Source: Verrucomicrobiales bacterium (lineage in GTDB: Bacteria; Verrucomicrobiota; Verrucomicrobiia; Verrucomicrobiales; DEV007). From it: a DNA stretch of 64,000 bases. How positions within the stretch are numbered: the stretch's first letter is position 1; every line of letters starts with the position of its first letter. The stretch lies in contig JAEUHI010000077.1 of assembly GCA_016795385.1 (NCBI GenBank), positions 186,001 through 250,000 on the forward strand, in the 5' to 3' direction. Below, piece by piece: positions 9,154 through 17,555 of this stretch. The notes under the pieces are model-generated. The model saw nothing but the letters and a program-made list of their open reading frames with translations, searched no databases and was not told the origin of the DNA. Made by a program: the position numbers and the translations under genes.

Positions 9154-10218
9154 ATGAAGCCACTCCTCGCTTCACTCGTCCTCTTCATGGCCGCCACCCT
9201 TTCCGCCCAGCAGCGCCAGTCGGCCATCACCGGAAAAGGCGAGCTCCCGCCCCTGCCCGCGGGCGCCTTCACCCTCGTCGTCATTCCCGACACGCAGCAT
9301 TACACCGGCCGCGGTTGCAAAGGCTCCCTCGCCTCCGACGCGCCCGTGGTCAACGCCCATCTCGCCGCGCAGGTCGAGTGGATCCTGACCAACCAACAAA
9401 AGGAGAACATCGTCTTCGTCACTCACGTCGGCGACATCGTCGAGGAGAACCGGCGCGAGGAATGGGCGATCGCGAAACAACACCTCGACCGCCTCCGCAG
9501 CGTCGTGCCCTTCGCGCTGAATGTTGGCAATCACGACATGGAGCCCGACGGCGACGCGCGGCTTTTCCAGGAGCATTTCCCCGCCACCAGCTTCGCGGGC
9601 GAGTCCTGGTATCTCGGCACCTACACCCACGAGCGCGCGGACCAACACGTCTCGGCCAACAACGTCAACAGCGCGCAGCGTTTCTCCGCGGGCGGCATCG
9701 ACTTTCTCCATCTCAGCCTCGAGTGCAACGCCCCCGACGACGTCCTCGCCTGGGCCGACCGGATCATCGGACAACACCCCGGACACCGTCTCCTCGTCAC
9801 CACCCACATGGACCTCGGCATCATCGACAAGCCGGAGACCGCGGAGGGTTACATCCACGATCCCAAGGGCCGGATGCGTTGGGTGAAGATCCACGGGAAG
9901 CGCGGCAACAGCGGCGAGGCGATGTGGGAGAAGTTCTTCCGCCGCCAACCGACCCTCGACCTCATTCTCTGCGGCGACCAAAGCCGTGTCACTGCCCTGC
10001 GCCTCGACACGAAGGCGAATGACGGGCATGTCGTGACTTCGTTGCTGAGCGATTACATGAGCGAGCCGGTCCTGCGGCTGATGCGGTTTCGTCCTGACAA
10101 AAACACCATCGAGGTGCTCACGTGGCATGTGGGCGGGGGATTTCTCGTCGAGTCAACGAGGTATGTGGAGGAACGGGAGGCGCACCGGTTTTCGGTGGAT
10201 TGGCGGGTGGGGGAGTGA
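9154..10218 (+). CDS. Secreted calcineurin-like metallophosphoesterase
   Basis: The 354-residue protein has a signal peptide (ASLVLFMAATLSAQ) and the metal-binding blocks of the superfamily in order: VIPDTQHY, THVGDIVE, NVGNHDM and, later, VTTHMDLG. Such proteins hydrolyse phosphoesters using two metal ions. The exported form with a DTQHY opening is common in Planctomycetes and Verrucomicrobia, with no assigned substrate. A TTTGTCAGG word (reverse) codes for PDK near the C-terminus. Confidence 0.82.
   Translation: MKPLLASLVLFMAATLSAQQRQSAITGKGELPPLPAGAFTLVVIPDTQHYTGRGCKGSLASDAPVVNAHLAAQVEWILTNQQKENIVFVTHVGDIVEENRREEWAIAKQHLDRLRSVVPFALNVGNHDMEPDGDARLFQEHFPATSFAGESWYLGTYTHERADQHVSANNVNSAQRFSAGGIDFLHLSLECNAPDDVLAWADRIIGQHPGHRLLVTTHMDLGIIDKPETAEGYIHDPKGRMRWVKIHGKRGNSGEAMWEKFFRRQPTLDLILCGDQSRVTALRLDTKANDGHVVTSLLSDYMSEPVLRLMRFRPDKNTIEVLTWHVGGGFLVESTRYVEEREAHRFSVDWRVGE
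10093..10101 (-). repeat. TTTGTCAGG word, copy 2
   Basis: Inside the phosphoesterase gene; CCTGACAAA codes Pro-Asp-Lys. Confidence 0.9.
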
Positions 10219-10233
10219 GAAAACCTTCATTAG

Positions 10234-10277
10234 AATCCGGGAATTCTTCATGAAATCAGTTGAACAGTTCCCGGATT
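10234..10277. promoter_or_regulatory. Perfect 10-base inverted repeat upstream of methyltransferase
   Basis: AATCCGGGAA at 10234-10243 is mirrored by TTCCCGGATT at 10268-10277, with 24 bases between that include the palindrome TTCATGAA. It lies 19 bases before the methyltransferase ATG, in a gap of only 78 bases. This is where an autoregulatory operator of a restriction-modification operon would be expected. It could also be an RNA hairpin. The repeat is seen directly; its role is inferred. Confidence 0.5.
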
Positions 10278-10296
10278 TAACCGAAGAAAAGACTCG

Positions 10297-11304
10297 ATGG
10301 ATTATCCGGCAAGATTAGAGGCCATTCTGAAGCCATCCCATCAGGGAGATTTGATCGCGTTGGACCTCTTTGCGGGTTGCGGCGGCCTTGCATTGGGTTT
10401 TGAAGCGGCGGGGTTCAAAACGATCGGTTATGAAAAGGCTGCTGATGCGTGTGCCACGTATCGCGCGAACTTGAACCATCCATGCCATGAAGTCACCTTG
10501 GGAACTGAAACCGTCCTGCCGGAATGTGATGTTCTGATCGGTGGTCCGCCCTGCCAACCCTTTTCCGTTGGCGGGCATCAGCTCGGTCTTAACGATTCTC
10601 GAGACGGATTTCCGACTTTCATTGCAGCGGTGGATCGCCTGCGGCCGAAGTTGTTCCTCTTCGAGAATGTTCGCGGCATGCTCTACTCCAATCGGAAATA
10701 CTTCGACGAAATTCTTCAAGTGCTAGCTGGGTTTGGATACACGATCAGTTTCAAGCTCCTCAATGCGCTCGACTATGGTGTTCCACAGAAGAGAGAGAGG
10801 TTGATCGTGGTCGGTCACGAAGATCCCTTTCAGTTTCCTTCGACAACCACGCGAAAAGTTACGGCCGGGGAGGCCCTCCTTGACCTCGCATTTTCCATTC
10901 CTCCTGAGTCCAGGTTTCTCACACCCAGCATGGACCAATACGTGGCAAACTACGAGCGGGCCTCAAAGTGCATCCGGCCAAGGGACCTGCACCTCGATCA
11001 GCCTGCCCGCACTTTGACTTGCCGTAACCTCGCAGGTGCTACCGGAGACATGCACAGGGTGCGACTACCCGACGGGCGGCGTCGAAGGCTGCTCGTTCGT
11101 GAGGCTGCTAGGCTTCAAAGCTTTCCTGACTGGTTTGAGTTCCGAGGTGGGGAAATCAGTCAATACACCCAGATCGGTAACGCCGTTCCACCTCTGATGG
11201 CGTGGCATATCGCGCGTGCCGTCCGTCAGCAATTAGGAAATGAAGTCACCGAACTTCCCTTCATAGACGGTGTGGAAAATCTCCAGCCGGAGCTGGCTCT
11301 TTAA
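10297..11304 (+). CDS. DNA (cytosine-5) methyltransferase
   Basis: A 335-residue C5 methyltransferase that transfers a methyl group from S-adenosylmethionine to cytosine in a specific site. Conserved motifs are in order: I (DLFAGCGGLALGF, residues 23-35), IV with nucleophile Cys86 (GGPPCQPFS), VI (FENVRGM), VIII (QKRERL) and X (YTQIGNAVPP). The target-recognition region between VIII and X is short, typical of Type II enzymes. Base composition is visibly more AT-rich than the flanks, suggesting transfer. The endonuclease gene begins 10 bases after its stop. Target sequence cannot be read from the protein. Confidence 0.92.
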   Translation: MDYPARLEAILKPSHQGDLIALDLFAGCGGLALGFEAAGFKTIGYEKAADACATYRANLNHPCHEVTLGTETVLPECDVLIGGPPCQPFSVGGHQLGLNDSRDGFPTFIAAVDRLRPKLFLFENVRGMLYSNRKYFDEILQVLAGFGYTISFKLLNALDYGVPQKRERLIVVGHEDPFQFPSTTTRKVTAGEALLDLAFSIPPESRFLTPSMDQYVANYERASKCIRPRDLHLDQPARTLTCRNLAGATGDMHRVRLPDGRRRRLLVREAARLQSFPDWFEFRGGEISQYTQIGNAVPPLMAWHIARAVRQQLGNEVTELPFIDGVENLQPELAL

Positions 11305-11314
11305 TTTTGCCAAG

Positions 11315-12286
11315 ATGCCCAAACAAGCTGCCGTTCAAAAGGTGATCAATGAGGCGATCCACATTCTCGAGGTCTGCGGACTTCCCATGAGTGAGAAATC
11401 CTCTCGTCAGCGTGAAAAGACTGCCATGAGCATTCTGGCTGTTGCGGGAGTAACCCACTCCGCGGGATGGCCTTCTGCCGGCGAGGGATCTCCGCTGGGA
11501 ACGCGCAAGATCATTCAATTCATCAACACGCATTTCCAAGAGTCGATATCGGAAGGTTCCTACGATGACATTCGCCGCAAGGATCTGAAAGATGCACTGC
11601 TCGCAGGCCTCGTGATAGCCAGCGCTGGGAAGCCGGGATCGTCGACGAACGATCCCACCCGTGGTTACGCGCTCGATCCGGATTTTGCCACCTTATTGCG
11701 CACCTACGGACAGACCGGCTGGCAAACAAGCGCGTCCTCGTTCATGGCCGGGCGAACCGCCCTGTCCGAACTGCTGCGTGCGAAGTTCGCGACCAATCCA
11801 GTTGCAGTCCAGCTTCCGAATGGCGCAAAGCTCGCGTTGAGCGGAGGCCCGCACAACCTCCTTCAGAAGGCGATCGTCGAGCAGTTCCTGCCACGTTTCG
11901 GATACAACTCGAATGTCCTCTACATCGGAGATACTGCACAGAAATCGCTCCACGTCGACTCACAACTCTGCAACCAGCTGAATCTGATTCTCGATCCGTC
12001 GAAGAAGACGCCCGATGTGATTTCGTATTCGTCCGAGAAAAACTGGCTTTACTTGATCGAGGCCGTCCACACTTTTGGTCCTATCTCCAATGAGCGGCGA
12101 ATGGAACTCACGGAATTTGCCGCGCAATCGAATGCCGGTTTGATTTTTGTCACCGCGTTCCTCGACCTCAAGGCCTTCAGAAAAAGCGCATCGGAGATCG
12201 GGTGGGAGACGGAAGTCTGGATTGCATCGGAGCCCGATCACTTGATTCATTGGAACGGAGACAGGTTTCTGGGACCTCGGACGTGA
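11315..12286 (+). CDS. BsuBI/PstI-family Type II restriction endonuclease
   Basis: From ATG 11315 the protein is 323 residues, close to BsuBI/PstI size. The C-terminal catalytic half matches that family: VLYIGDTAQKSLHVD, TPDVISY, NWLYLIEAVHTFGPIS, LIFVTAFLD, WETEVWIASEPDHLIHW and NGDRFLGP. The N-terminal half (RKDLKDALLAGLV, DPTRGYALDPDF) corresponds to the family's helical DNA-binding domain. BsuBI and PstI cut CTGCAG and are paired with adenine-N6 methyltransferases, whereas the partner here is a C5 enzyme. Specificity may therefore differ. An in-frame GTG at 11270 would overlap the methyltransferase and is less likely. Confidence 0.9.
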   Translation: MPKQAAVQKVINEAIHILEVCGLPMSEKSSRQREKTAMSILAVAGVTHSAGWPSAGEGSPLGTRKIIQFINTHFQESISEGSYDDIRRKDLKDALLAGLVIASAGKPGSSTNDPTRGYALDPDFATLLRTYGQTGWQTSASSFMAGRTALSELLRAKFATNPVAVQLPNGAKLALSGGPHNLLQKAIVEQFLPRFGYNSNVLYIGDTAQKSLHVDSQLCNQLNLILDPSKKTPDVISYSSEKNWLYLIEAVHTFGPISNERRMELTEFAAQSNAGLIFVTAFLDLKAFRKSASEIGWETEVWIASEPDHLIHWNGDRFLGPRT

Positions 12287-12335
12287 GCATACCGAAGAAT
12301 CGGGAAGCAGCTCGGACAAGACCCGGAGGCAGCTA

Positions 12336-13139
12336 ATGAACTTCTTCTCGCGTTGGACAAAACCCCGGTTCGACCCGGAGCGGATCGACTGGCTCTTCAG
12401 CCATTTTTCCTGGCTGCTGGAGAACTACGGGGGCCACGCTTCCTTCCTGCGCAACTACCATCTCATCATGCCCGGATCGAAGGACTTTCCGGTCTCGACG
12501 AAGGTTCCCTCGCTGCAGGTGGAGCAGGTCTTCCGTTCGATCATGCGACACATGGGCATGGGAAACTGGGCGGTGACGCTGGTGCCGATGACCCGTGAAA
12601 ACGCTCCGGACCCGGAATCGTTTGAAAAAGACACCAGCGAGCATTCCATGGGCTACAGCAGTGATGGCGCGGCCGGTTATTTTCAGTTGGACAGTTGGGG
12701 CCGGGCCAAAGTCGGCTACGGCACGGATCTGACCAAGGACTTCACGACCCTGGTCGCGGTGCTGTCGCATGAGGCATCACATTACCTGCTGACCAAAAGC
12801 ATCACGGTGATGCCGGGCGGGTGGAAGGATCTCGAGCCGGTCACGGATCTCACGGCGATCTTCACGGGTTTCGGACTATTCCAGGCCAACACCGCGTCAG
12901 TGGTCTATCACAGTGCCGCGGGCCAGTCGGCATCGAACATGGGTTACCTTCCGGAGTCGGGGCGGGCTTATGCGCTCGCAATCTTCAGCGAACTGTCCAT
13001 GCTCGATCCGGAGTTCGTGGCGAAGCAACTCCGACCCAATCCCCGCGCCAGCTACCGGGCCGCGATCGAAGACATCCGAAATCACCGTGGGTCGGAGATG
13101 AAGCAGCTCGAACTAGCGGTGAACTTGCGGAATTGGTGA
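12336..13139 (+). CDS. Putative HExxH zinc metalloprotease, function unknown
   Basis: A good Shine-Dalgarno (GGAGG, 12325-12329) six bases before ATG 12336 supports this start. The 267-residue protein has no signal peptide. It contains SHEASHYLL near residue 149, an HExxH zinc-protease motif. LEPVTDLTAIFTGFG follows about 20 residues later and could give the third ligand. The region DGAAGYFQLDSWGRAKVGY precedes it. It begins 49 bases after the endonuclease gene on the same strand, so it may belong to the same mobile module. I do not recognise a named family; proteolysis is inferred from the motif only. Confidence 0.6.
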   Translation: MNFFSRWTKPRFDPERIDWLFSHFSWLLENYGGHASFLRNYHLIMPGSKDFPVSTKVPSLQVEQVFRSIMRHMGMGNWAVTLVPMTRENAPDPESFEKDTSEHSMGYSSDGAAGYFQLDSWGRAKVGYGTDLTKDFTTLVAVLSHEASHYLLTKSITVMPGGWKDLEPVTDLTAIFTGFGLFQANTASVVYHSAAGQSASNMGYLPESGRAYALAIFSELSMLDPEFVAKQLRPNPRASYRAAIEDIRNHRGSEMKQLELAVNLRNW

Positions 13140-13216
13140 TCGTTGAAATCGGTCGCGCCGCCGCTTCCACCCTTGCCCCGCCTCATGGATTTTGATTCAA
13201 TGCATCGGCCCACCCG

Positions 13217-14506
13217 ATGAACCCCGAACCCGACCGCGTCCTGCCGACTCTGACCGCCTTTCTCTTCGGACTCGGCCTGGGGGTGGGCGGCACCTGGATG
13301 GCGTTGCCTCGGGAAGGTCCAGGCGATGCGGGCGACGGACCGATCGCGCAGGGGGAGCGGGATGTCACGACCCCGGCTCCGCCCCAGGCGGTCACCCTGC
13401 TTGAGCGGACCGACGGAAGCGAGCGAGAGGCCGCGGCTCCGCTCATCCAAGCCGCCCCGCGTCCTGGTGCCGTTGCCGGAGTGGATGTGGAAGCGGACGC
13501 CGCTAACGCCGGCGAAGACGATCGCCTCAAGGCCTTCCGCCGATCCCTCCTCGACACTTCGACGGTCGGGCGGCGTCAATACCTCACCCTCCTGCAGGAT
13601 CTGACCACCGAGGATGCCCCGGCGATGATGGCTCTTTTCCGCGAAATGGCCCAGCGCGGTCATGCCGTGGGCGACTACGACCGCCTCTTCTGGCTGCGCT
13701 GGGCCGAGGTCGACGGAGCCGCCGCCAGCGCCGCGATGTTCGCGCGCGACAAACGTTTCCCCGAGACCGCCCTATCCAACCTCGCCATCGCCACCTGGGC
13801 CAAGTATGAACCTGAGGCCGCCAGCGCCTGGCTCTTCGCCCAGGAGGACATTCCCCTCCGTGAGGGCATGACAAATGGCTTGCTCGAGGGCATGGCCGAA
13901 TACGATCCCGCCTTCGCGATGCGCTTTCTCGAAAGCGCCAACCTCTCCACGAGGCAACGCGCCCACGGCTATGCCCAGATCGCGCGCCAGCATCACCTGC
14001 AGCAGGGACTCGACGCGGTCGGGCAATGGTACGAGGAACACGCGGCGGGCGGTCGCGACCTTGACCAAGTGATCGAAGCCACCACCGGCGTCTATGCCCG
14101 CGCCCCCTTCGCCGAAGCCCTCGGCTGGGCCGATTCCCTCGAGGGAGCCTCCGAGCACGCCATGCGGACGCGGAATCAACTCCACGCCCGGCTCGCCTAT
14201 GATCGTCCCGACGGCCTCCTCGCTTATCTCGGGGGGGAACCCGGCGCCGAAAGCCTCGGCGGAGTGATTCCCCTCACCGAGCGCGCCGTGAGCCGTTGGA
14301 TCCAGACGAATCCCGGCGCGATGGCAAGCTGGCTGGAAAAGAACCGCGAGATCCGGAACTACGACCTCGTCGCCGCCCCCTTCGCCGCGCAGGTCGCCCG
14401 CGACGACCCTGCCGCCGCCCTCGCCTGGGCCGACACCCTCCGCGACCCCGCCCTGCGCGAGACGGTGAAGGAACGGATAGCGAGCGCTCGAAGTGCAGGA
14501 AGGTAG
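13217..14506 (+). CDS. Membrane-anchored helical-repeat protein, unknown function
   Basis: This 429-residue protein has one N-terminal membrane segment (LTAFLFGLGLGVGGTWM), then an acidic Pro/Ala-rich linker. About 300 residues of alpha-helical repeats follow, rich in Trp-Ala and Ala-x-x-Trp pairs (LFWLRWAEVDGAAASA, IATWAKYEPEAASAWLF, ALGWADSLEGA, ALAWADTLRD). Such WA-repeat proteins are frequent in Verrucomicrobia and resemble TPR/HEAT scaffolds. No catalytic motif is visible. It is probably periplasmic and involved in protein contacts. Confidence 0.6.
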   Translation: MNPEPDRVLPTLTAFLFGLGLGVGGTWMALPREGPGDAGDGPIAQGERDVTTPAPPQAVTLLERTDGSEREAAAPLIQAAPRPGAVAGVDVEADAANAGEDDRLKAFRRSLLDTSTVGRRQYLTLLQDLTTEDAPAMMALFREMAQRGHAVGDYDRLFWLRWAEVDGAAASAAMFARDKRFPETALSNLAIATWAKYEPEAASAWLFAQEDIPLREGMTNGLLEGMAEYDPAFAMRFLESANLSTRQRAHGYAQIARQHHLQQGLDAVGQWYEEHAAGGRDLDQVIEATTGVYARAPFAEALGWADSLEGASEHAMRTRNQLHARLAYDRPDGLLAYLGGEPGAESLGGVIPLTERAVSRWIQTNPGAMASWLEKNREIRNYDLVAAPFAAQVARDDPAAALAWADTLRDPALRETVKERIASARSAGR

Positions 14507-14561
14507 GTGGGGGGAATTCATCGGTCCCGACAGAGCCGGTCCACTTGACGGATCACGACTC

Positions 14562-14580
14562 ATGATAGATCTTCTATCAT
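14562..14580. promoter_or_regulatory. Operator-like palindrome of the toxin-antitoxin operon
   Basis: ATGATAGA-TCT-TCTATCAT is a perfect 8-base inverted repeat with a 3-base centre, ending at the base before the antitoxin ATG. A TTGACG at 14545-14550 could be a -35 element. Phd/YefM antitoxins repress their own operon through such palindromes, so this is the likely autoregulatory site. Confidence 0.65.
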
Positions 14581-14823
14581 ATGAAGACCGCTACGGTTGC
14601 TGACTTGAGAAACAACTTTGCCGCCGTCTCAAAGTGGATTCATGACGGAGAGGAGGTCGTCATCACCAAGCGTGGGCGCGCCTTCGCCACGCTGACTCCG
14701 TCGCGGGAGCGCCCCATTCTCCCTCCGCTCGACCGGATGGCTCGTCTTGAAAAGGCCTTCCCGGATGGTCCCGTCGATGGTGACGCCCGCGACACGGTTG
14801 ACTACGACCGCGGAGACCGATGA
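14581..14823 (+). CDS. Phd/YefM-family antitoxin
   Basis: An 80-residue protein whose N-terminal half (TVADLRNNFAAVSKWI, EEVVITKRGRAFATL) is the Phd/YefM DNA-binding fold. The acidic C-terminal tail (DGDARDTVDYDRGD) would neutralise the toxin. The stop overlaps the toxin start by four bases (ATGA), giving translational coupling. It should bind the palindrome directly upstream, with the toxin as co-repressor. Confidence 0.88.
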   Translation: MKTATVADLRNNFAAVSKWIHDGEEVVITKRGRAFATLTPSRERPILPPLDRMARLEKAFPDGPVDGDARDTVDYDRGDR

Positions 14824-15266
14824 CGACCTACATCGATACGGCGCTCTTCGTGAAGAGCTACGTCCTGGAGGTGGATTCGCCGGAAGCGGTCCGGCTCCTG
14901 GAGGAGATGGGTGAGCCATTCGCCTATTCCCACCTGCACGAACTGGAAATCCCCAACGCGATTCGTTTGAAACGCTTCCGTGGCGAAATCACCGTGGCCC
15001 AGGAAACGGCTGCGATACGAGCCTTTGTTACCGACGTGGACGCAGGCCGCTTCCAGCGGATCGATTACGATCTTGGCAACGTTTTCATTCGAGCCGAAAA
15101 GCTTTCCAGGAAGCACTCCGGCGAGATCGGTTGTCGCAGCCTCGATCTCTGGCACGTGGCCGCCGCCCTTGAGGGCAAGTTCGCGACCTTCGTCTCCTAT
15201 GATGCCCGCCAACGAAAAGCAGCAGAGCTTTCAGGACTAAGGGTGCTGCCTTTGATGGCAAAATAG
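14820..15266 (+). CDS. PIN-domain toxin, VapC-like ribonuclease
   Basis: A 148-residue PIN-domain protein with the acidic metal-binding set: Asp6 in TYIDTALFVK, Glu in HLHELEIPN, Asp in SLDLWHVAAA and Asp in FVSYDARQRKAA. PIN toxins cleave RNA, often tRNA or rRNA, when freed from the antitoxin. It overlaps the antitoxin gene by four bases. The cognate target cannot be told from sequence. All key acidic residues are intact, so it is probably active. Confidence 0.88.
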   Translation: MTTYIDTALFVKSYVLEVDSPEAVRLLEEMGEPFAYSHLHELEIPNAIRLKRFRGEITVAQETAAIRAFVTDVDAGRFQRIDYDLGNVFIRAEKLSRKHSGEIGCRSLDLWHVAAALEGKFATFVSYDARQRKAAELSGLRVLPLMAK

Positions 15267-15369
15267 GTGCCGAAGTCATCATCTGGAAACCCATGGTAAC
15301 CTCGTTTGGCAAGTGGGTGTTGTGAAAGGATTTCCCAACCTGCCCCCAATTCCGGTTTCACTCGCAGTC

Positions 15370-16626
15370 ATGAGTCGCCTCTCTTTTCCCGTCATTCTTG
15401 CCTCAGTGGCTGTTTCCCTCGCCCACGCCGCTGACGAGCCGAGACCCTTGCGTCTCCTCACCCCCGAGCGCATCGCCGCCCTCTCCGATTCCGAACGTGG
15501 CTCTTGGAACGCCTACCTCGAACGGTCCCGCGAGCGGGCTCTCGCCGAAGGTCGACTTCTCGCCGAGGAATGCCGCGCCGCCGGGAATGAGACCTCGCAA
15601 CCCGCGCCGAACCGGAGCAGTGAATTTGAAATCGATGGCGACACACCGCTCGATTGGTTTTCGAAACCGGAAAACCGGCGGCTCGTTGAGGTGCTGATCA
15701 GCTACCAGACCCCGACCGGCGGCTGGTCGAAGGCGGTCGATTACGAAAAGGGGCCGCGCTCTCCCGGCACCCACTGGACCTCGCAAAAGGGCGCGGGCTG
15801 GCACTACTGCGGCACGATCGACAACCGCACCACCACCGAGCAGATCCAGTTCCTCGCCGGAGTCCGCACGGCGACGGGAGACGAGGCCGCCGGCTCCGCC
15901 GCATTGAAGGGCATCGACTATCTCCTCGAGGCCCAATATCCGAACGGTGGTTGGCCGCAGGTGTATCCCGTCGAAAGCGGCTACCACGAGGCGGTGACGC
16001 TCAATGACAATGCCATGCTCCATGTGATGGAGGTGTTGCTCGATCTCGCGGAGGTCGAGGAATCTTACGCCTTCGTCGATGCGGAGCGCCGGGCCGCGGC
16101 CCGCTCCGCGGTCGATCGTGGCATCGCGTGGCTCCTTGCCGCCCAGGTCCGCATCGACGGAAACCCGACCGTGTGGGGTGCCCAACATGACCCTCTTGAC
16201 TCCGCCCCGGTGAAGGCCCGGGCCAAGGAACCGCCCTCGCTCAGCGGCGGCGAATCGGCCGAGATGGTGAAATTCCTCATGCGACGAGGGCCGGTGACGC
16301 CGGAGGTGATCGCCGCTATCGAGAGCGCGGTGAAGTGGTTCGAGGGCAACCGTCTCACCGGTCTCCGCAAGACGAAGAACGAGGCGGGCAAGACCGACTA
16401 CGTGCCCGATCCCGAGTCGAAGGAGGTCTACTGGGCCCGCTTCTACGATCTCGGAACCGGCAAGCCCATCTTCCCCGGAGCCGACGATGGCATTCTTTAT
16501 CCGACCCACGCGGAGATGGCCGCGAAGAACAAGGTCGCCTACGATTTCATGTCGACCCGCCCCCGCGATCTCCTCGAGAAGGAAGTGCCGCGCTGGAAAA
16601 TGCGCCTCGAGAAGGAGCGCGGGTGA
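15370..16626 (+). CDS. Secreted pectate lyase, PL10-type
   Basis: The ATG at 15370 gives a signal peptide (LSFPVILASVAVSLAHA); the frame upstream to 15313 is not needed. The 418-residue protein matches the PL10 (PelA) alpha/alpha-toroid family: VEVLISYQTPTGGWSKAVDY, GTIDNRTTTEQIQFLAG, LLEAQYPNGGWPQVYP, VTLNDNAMLHVMEVL, and AEMVKFLMR near the middle. It would cleave polygalacturonate by beta-elimination outside the cell. The C-terminal segment YWARFYDLGTGKPIFPGADD is also typical of the family. The esterase-like genes at 3.6 and 16.7 kb may assist. Confidence 0.88.
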   Translation: MSRLSFPVILASVAVSLAHAADEPRPLRLLTPERIAALSDSERGSWNAYLERSRERALAEGRLLAEECRAAGNETSQPAPNRSSEFEIDGDTPLDWFSKPENRRLVEVLISYQTPTGGWSKAVDYEKGPRSPGTHWTSQKGAGWHYCGTIDNRTTTEQIQFLAGVRTATGDEAAGSAALKGIDYLLEAQYPNGGWPQVYPVESGYHEAVTLNDNAMLHVMEVLLDLAEVEESYAFVDAERRAAARSAVDRGIAWLLAAQVRIDGNPTVWGAQHDPLDSAPVKARAKEPPSLSGGESAEMVKFLMRRGPVTPEVIAAIESAVKWFEGNRLTGLRKTKNEAGKTDYVPDPESKEVYWARFYDLGTGKPIFPGADDGILYPTHAEMAAKNKVAYDFMSTRPRDLLEKEVPRWKMRLEKERG

Positions 16627-16674
16627 GAATTCGACGGAAACGGCGTCGGGCGTGCGGGGTTGCAGGATCCTGAC

Positions 16675-17448
16675 ATGCGCACCATCCTTTTCCTCGCCCT
16701 GCTTCTGGTTTCCTCTCTCCATGCAGCCGACGGCCTCCAGCTCGAAGGCGAGCGCTGGACCTACCGCGAGGGTGATTGGGAGATGACCGGCATCCTCGTG
16801 AAGCCGGAGGGCGACGGACCCTTCCCCGCCGTGCTCATTAGTCACGGGCGGGGCGGCAGTGCGGGGAGCTTCGGGATGCAAAAGGCGCGCGAGATGGTCT
16901 CGTGGGGTTTCGTCTGCATCGCCCCCGACTACACCCATGCTGGCCCGGCGATGGGAGGCAAGGGCAAGGGGCCCGTGGCCAAGGGAGCGGCTCCGGCGGG
17001 TGATCTGGGAGCCAGTGCGGAGAACCTGCGCCGCGCGAAGACTTGTCTCGATCTCCTCGTGAAGATGCCCGAAGTCGATCCGGAGCGCCTCGCCGCCTAC
17101 GGTCACAGCATGGGTGGTTTCGTGACGATCGGTCTCGCCGCGAAGGAGCCCGAACGTCTCAAGGCCGCCGCCATCACCGGCAGCGGGGTGTCGCCGCGCG
17201 AAGGATTTCCCGCTCCGGCGGTGAGCGCGGTCGCGACGATCCGGACGCCTTTTCTCATCCTCCACGGAGATGCCGATCCGGTGGTTCGCCCGGATCAATC
17301 CGCCGCCTTCGCCGAGGCGCTGAAGGCGGCTGGTGTTGAACACGAACGCATCCTCTACCCCGGCGAAGGCCACCCCATCGATCAGACCAAACGCGAAGAA
17401 GTCTTCACCGCCGTGCGCGGCTGGTTCGCAAAATACGGTTTTAAGTGA
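16675..17448 (+). CDS. Secreted dienelactone-hydrolase-family esterase
   Basis: ATG 16675 is preceded by an AGGA ribosome site and yields a signal peptide (ILFLALLLVSSLHA). The 257-residue alpha/beta hydrolase has the oxyanion strand VLISHGRGGSAG, nucleophile elbow YGHSMGG, acid in LHGDADPVV and catalytic His in YPGEGHPID. It begins 48 bases after the pectate lyase gene and may be co-transcribed, which suggests a carbohydrate-ester substrate. That link is inferred from position only. Confidence 0.8.
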   Translation: MRTILFLALLLVSSLHAADGLQLEGERWTYREGDWEMTGILVKPEGDGPFPAVLISHGRGGSAGSFGMQKAREMVSWGFVCIAPDYTHAGPAMGGKGKGPVAKGAAPAGDLGASAENLRRAKTCLDLLVKMPEVDPERLAAYGHSMGGFVTIGLAAKEPERLKAAAITGSGVSPREGFPAPAVSAVATIRTPFLILHGDADPVVRPDQSAAFAEALKAAGVEHERILYPGEGHPIDQTKREEVFTAVRGWFAKYGFK

Positions 17449-17460
17449 ACGGCCTTCGCC

Positions 17461-17551
17461 GATCTCTGATCTCTGATCTCTGACCTCTGACCTCTGACCT
17501 CTGACCTCTGACCTCCGACTTCTGACTTCTGACTTCTGACTTCTGACCTCC
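17461..17551. repeat. 13-unit heptanucleotide tandem repeat
   Basis: Thirteen contiguous 7-base units fill the gap between two converging genes. The order is three GATCTCT, four GACCTCT, one GACCTCC, four GACTTCT and one GACCTCC. The reverse strand reads as an artificial Ser-Glu-Val-Arg peptide, which is the reason for a long spurious frame there. A four-unit array of the same heptad class (GGAGGTC) sits at the next convergent junction, 20041-20068. Confidence 0.95.
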
Positions 17552-17555
17552 GAAC

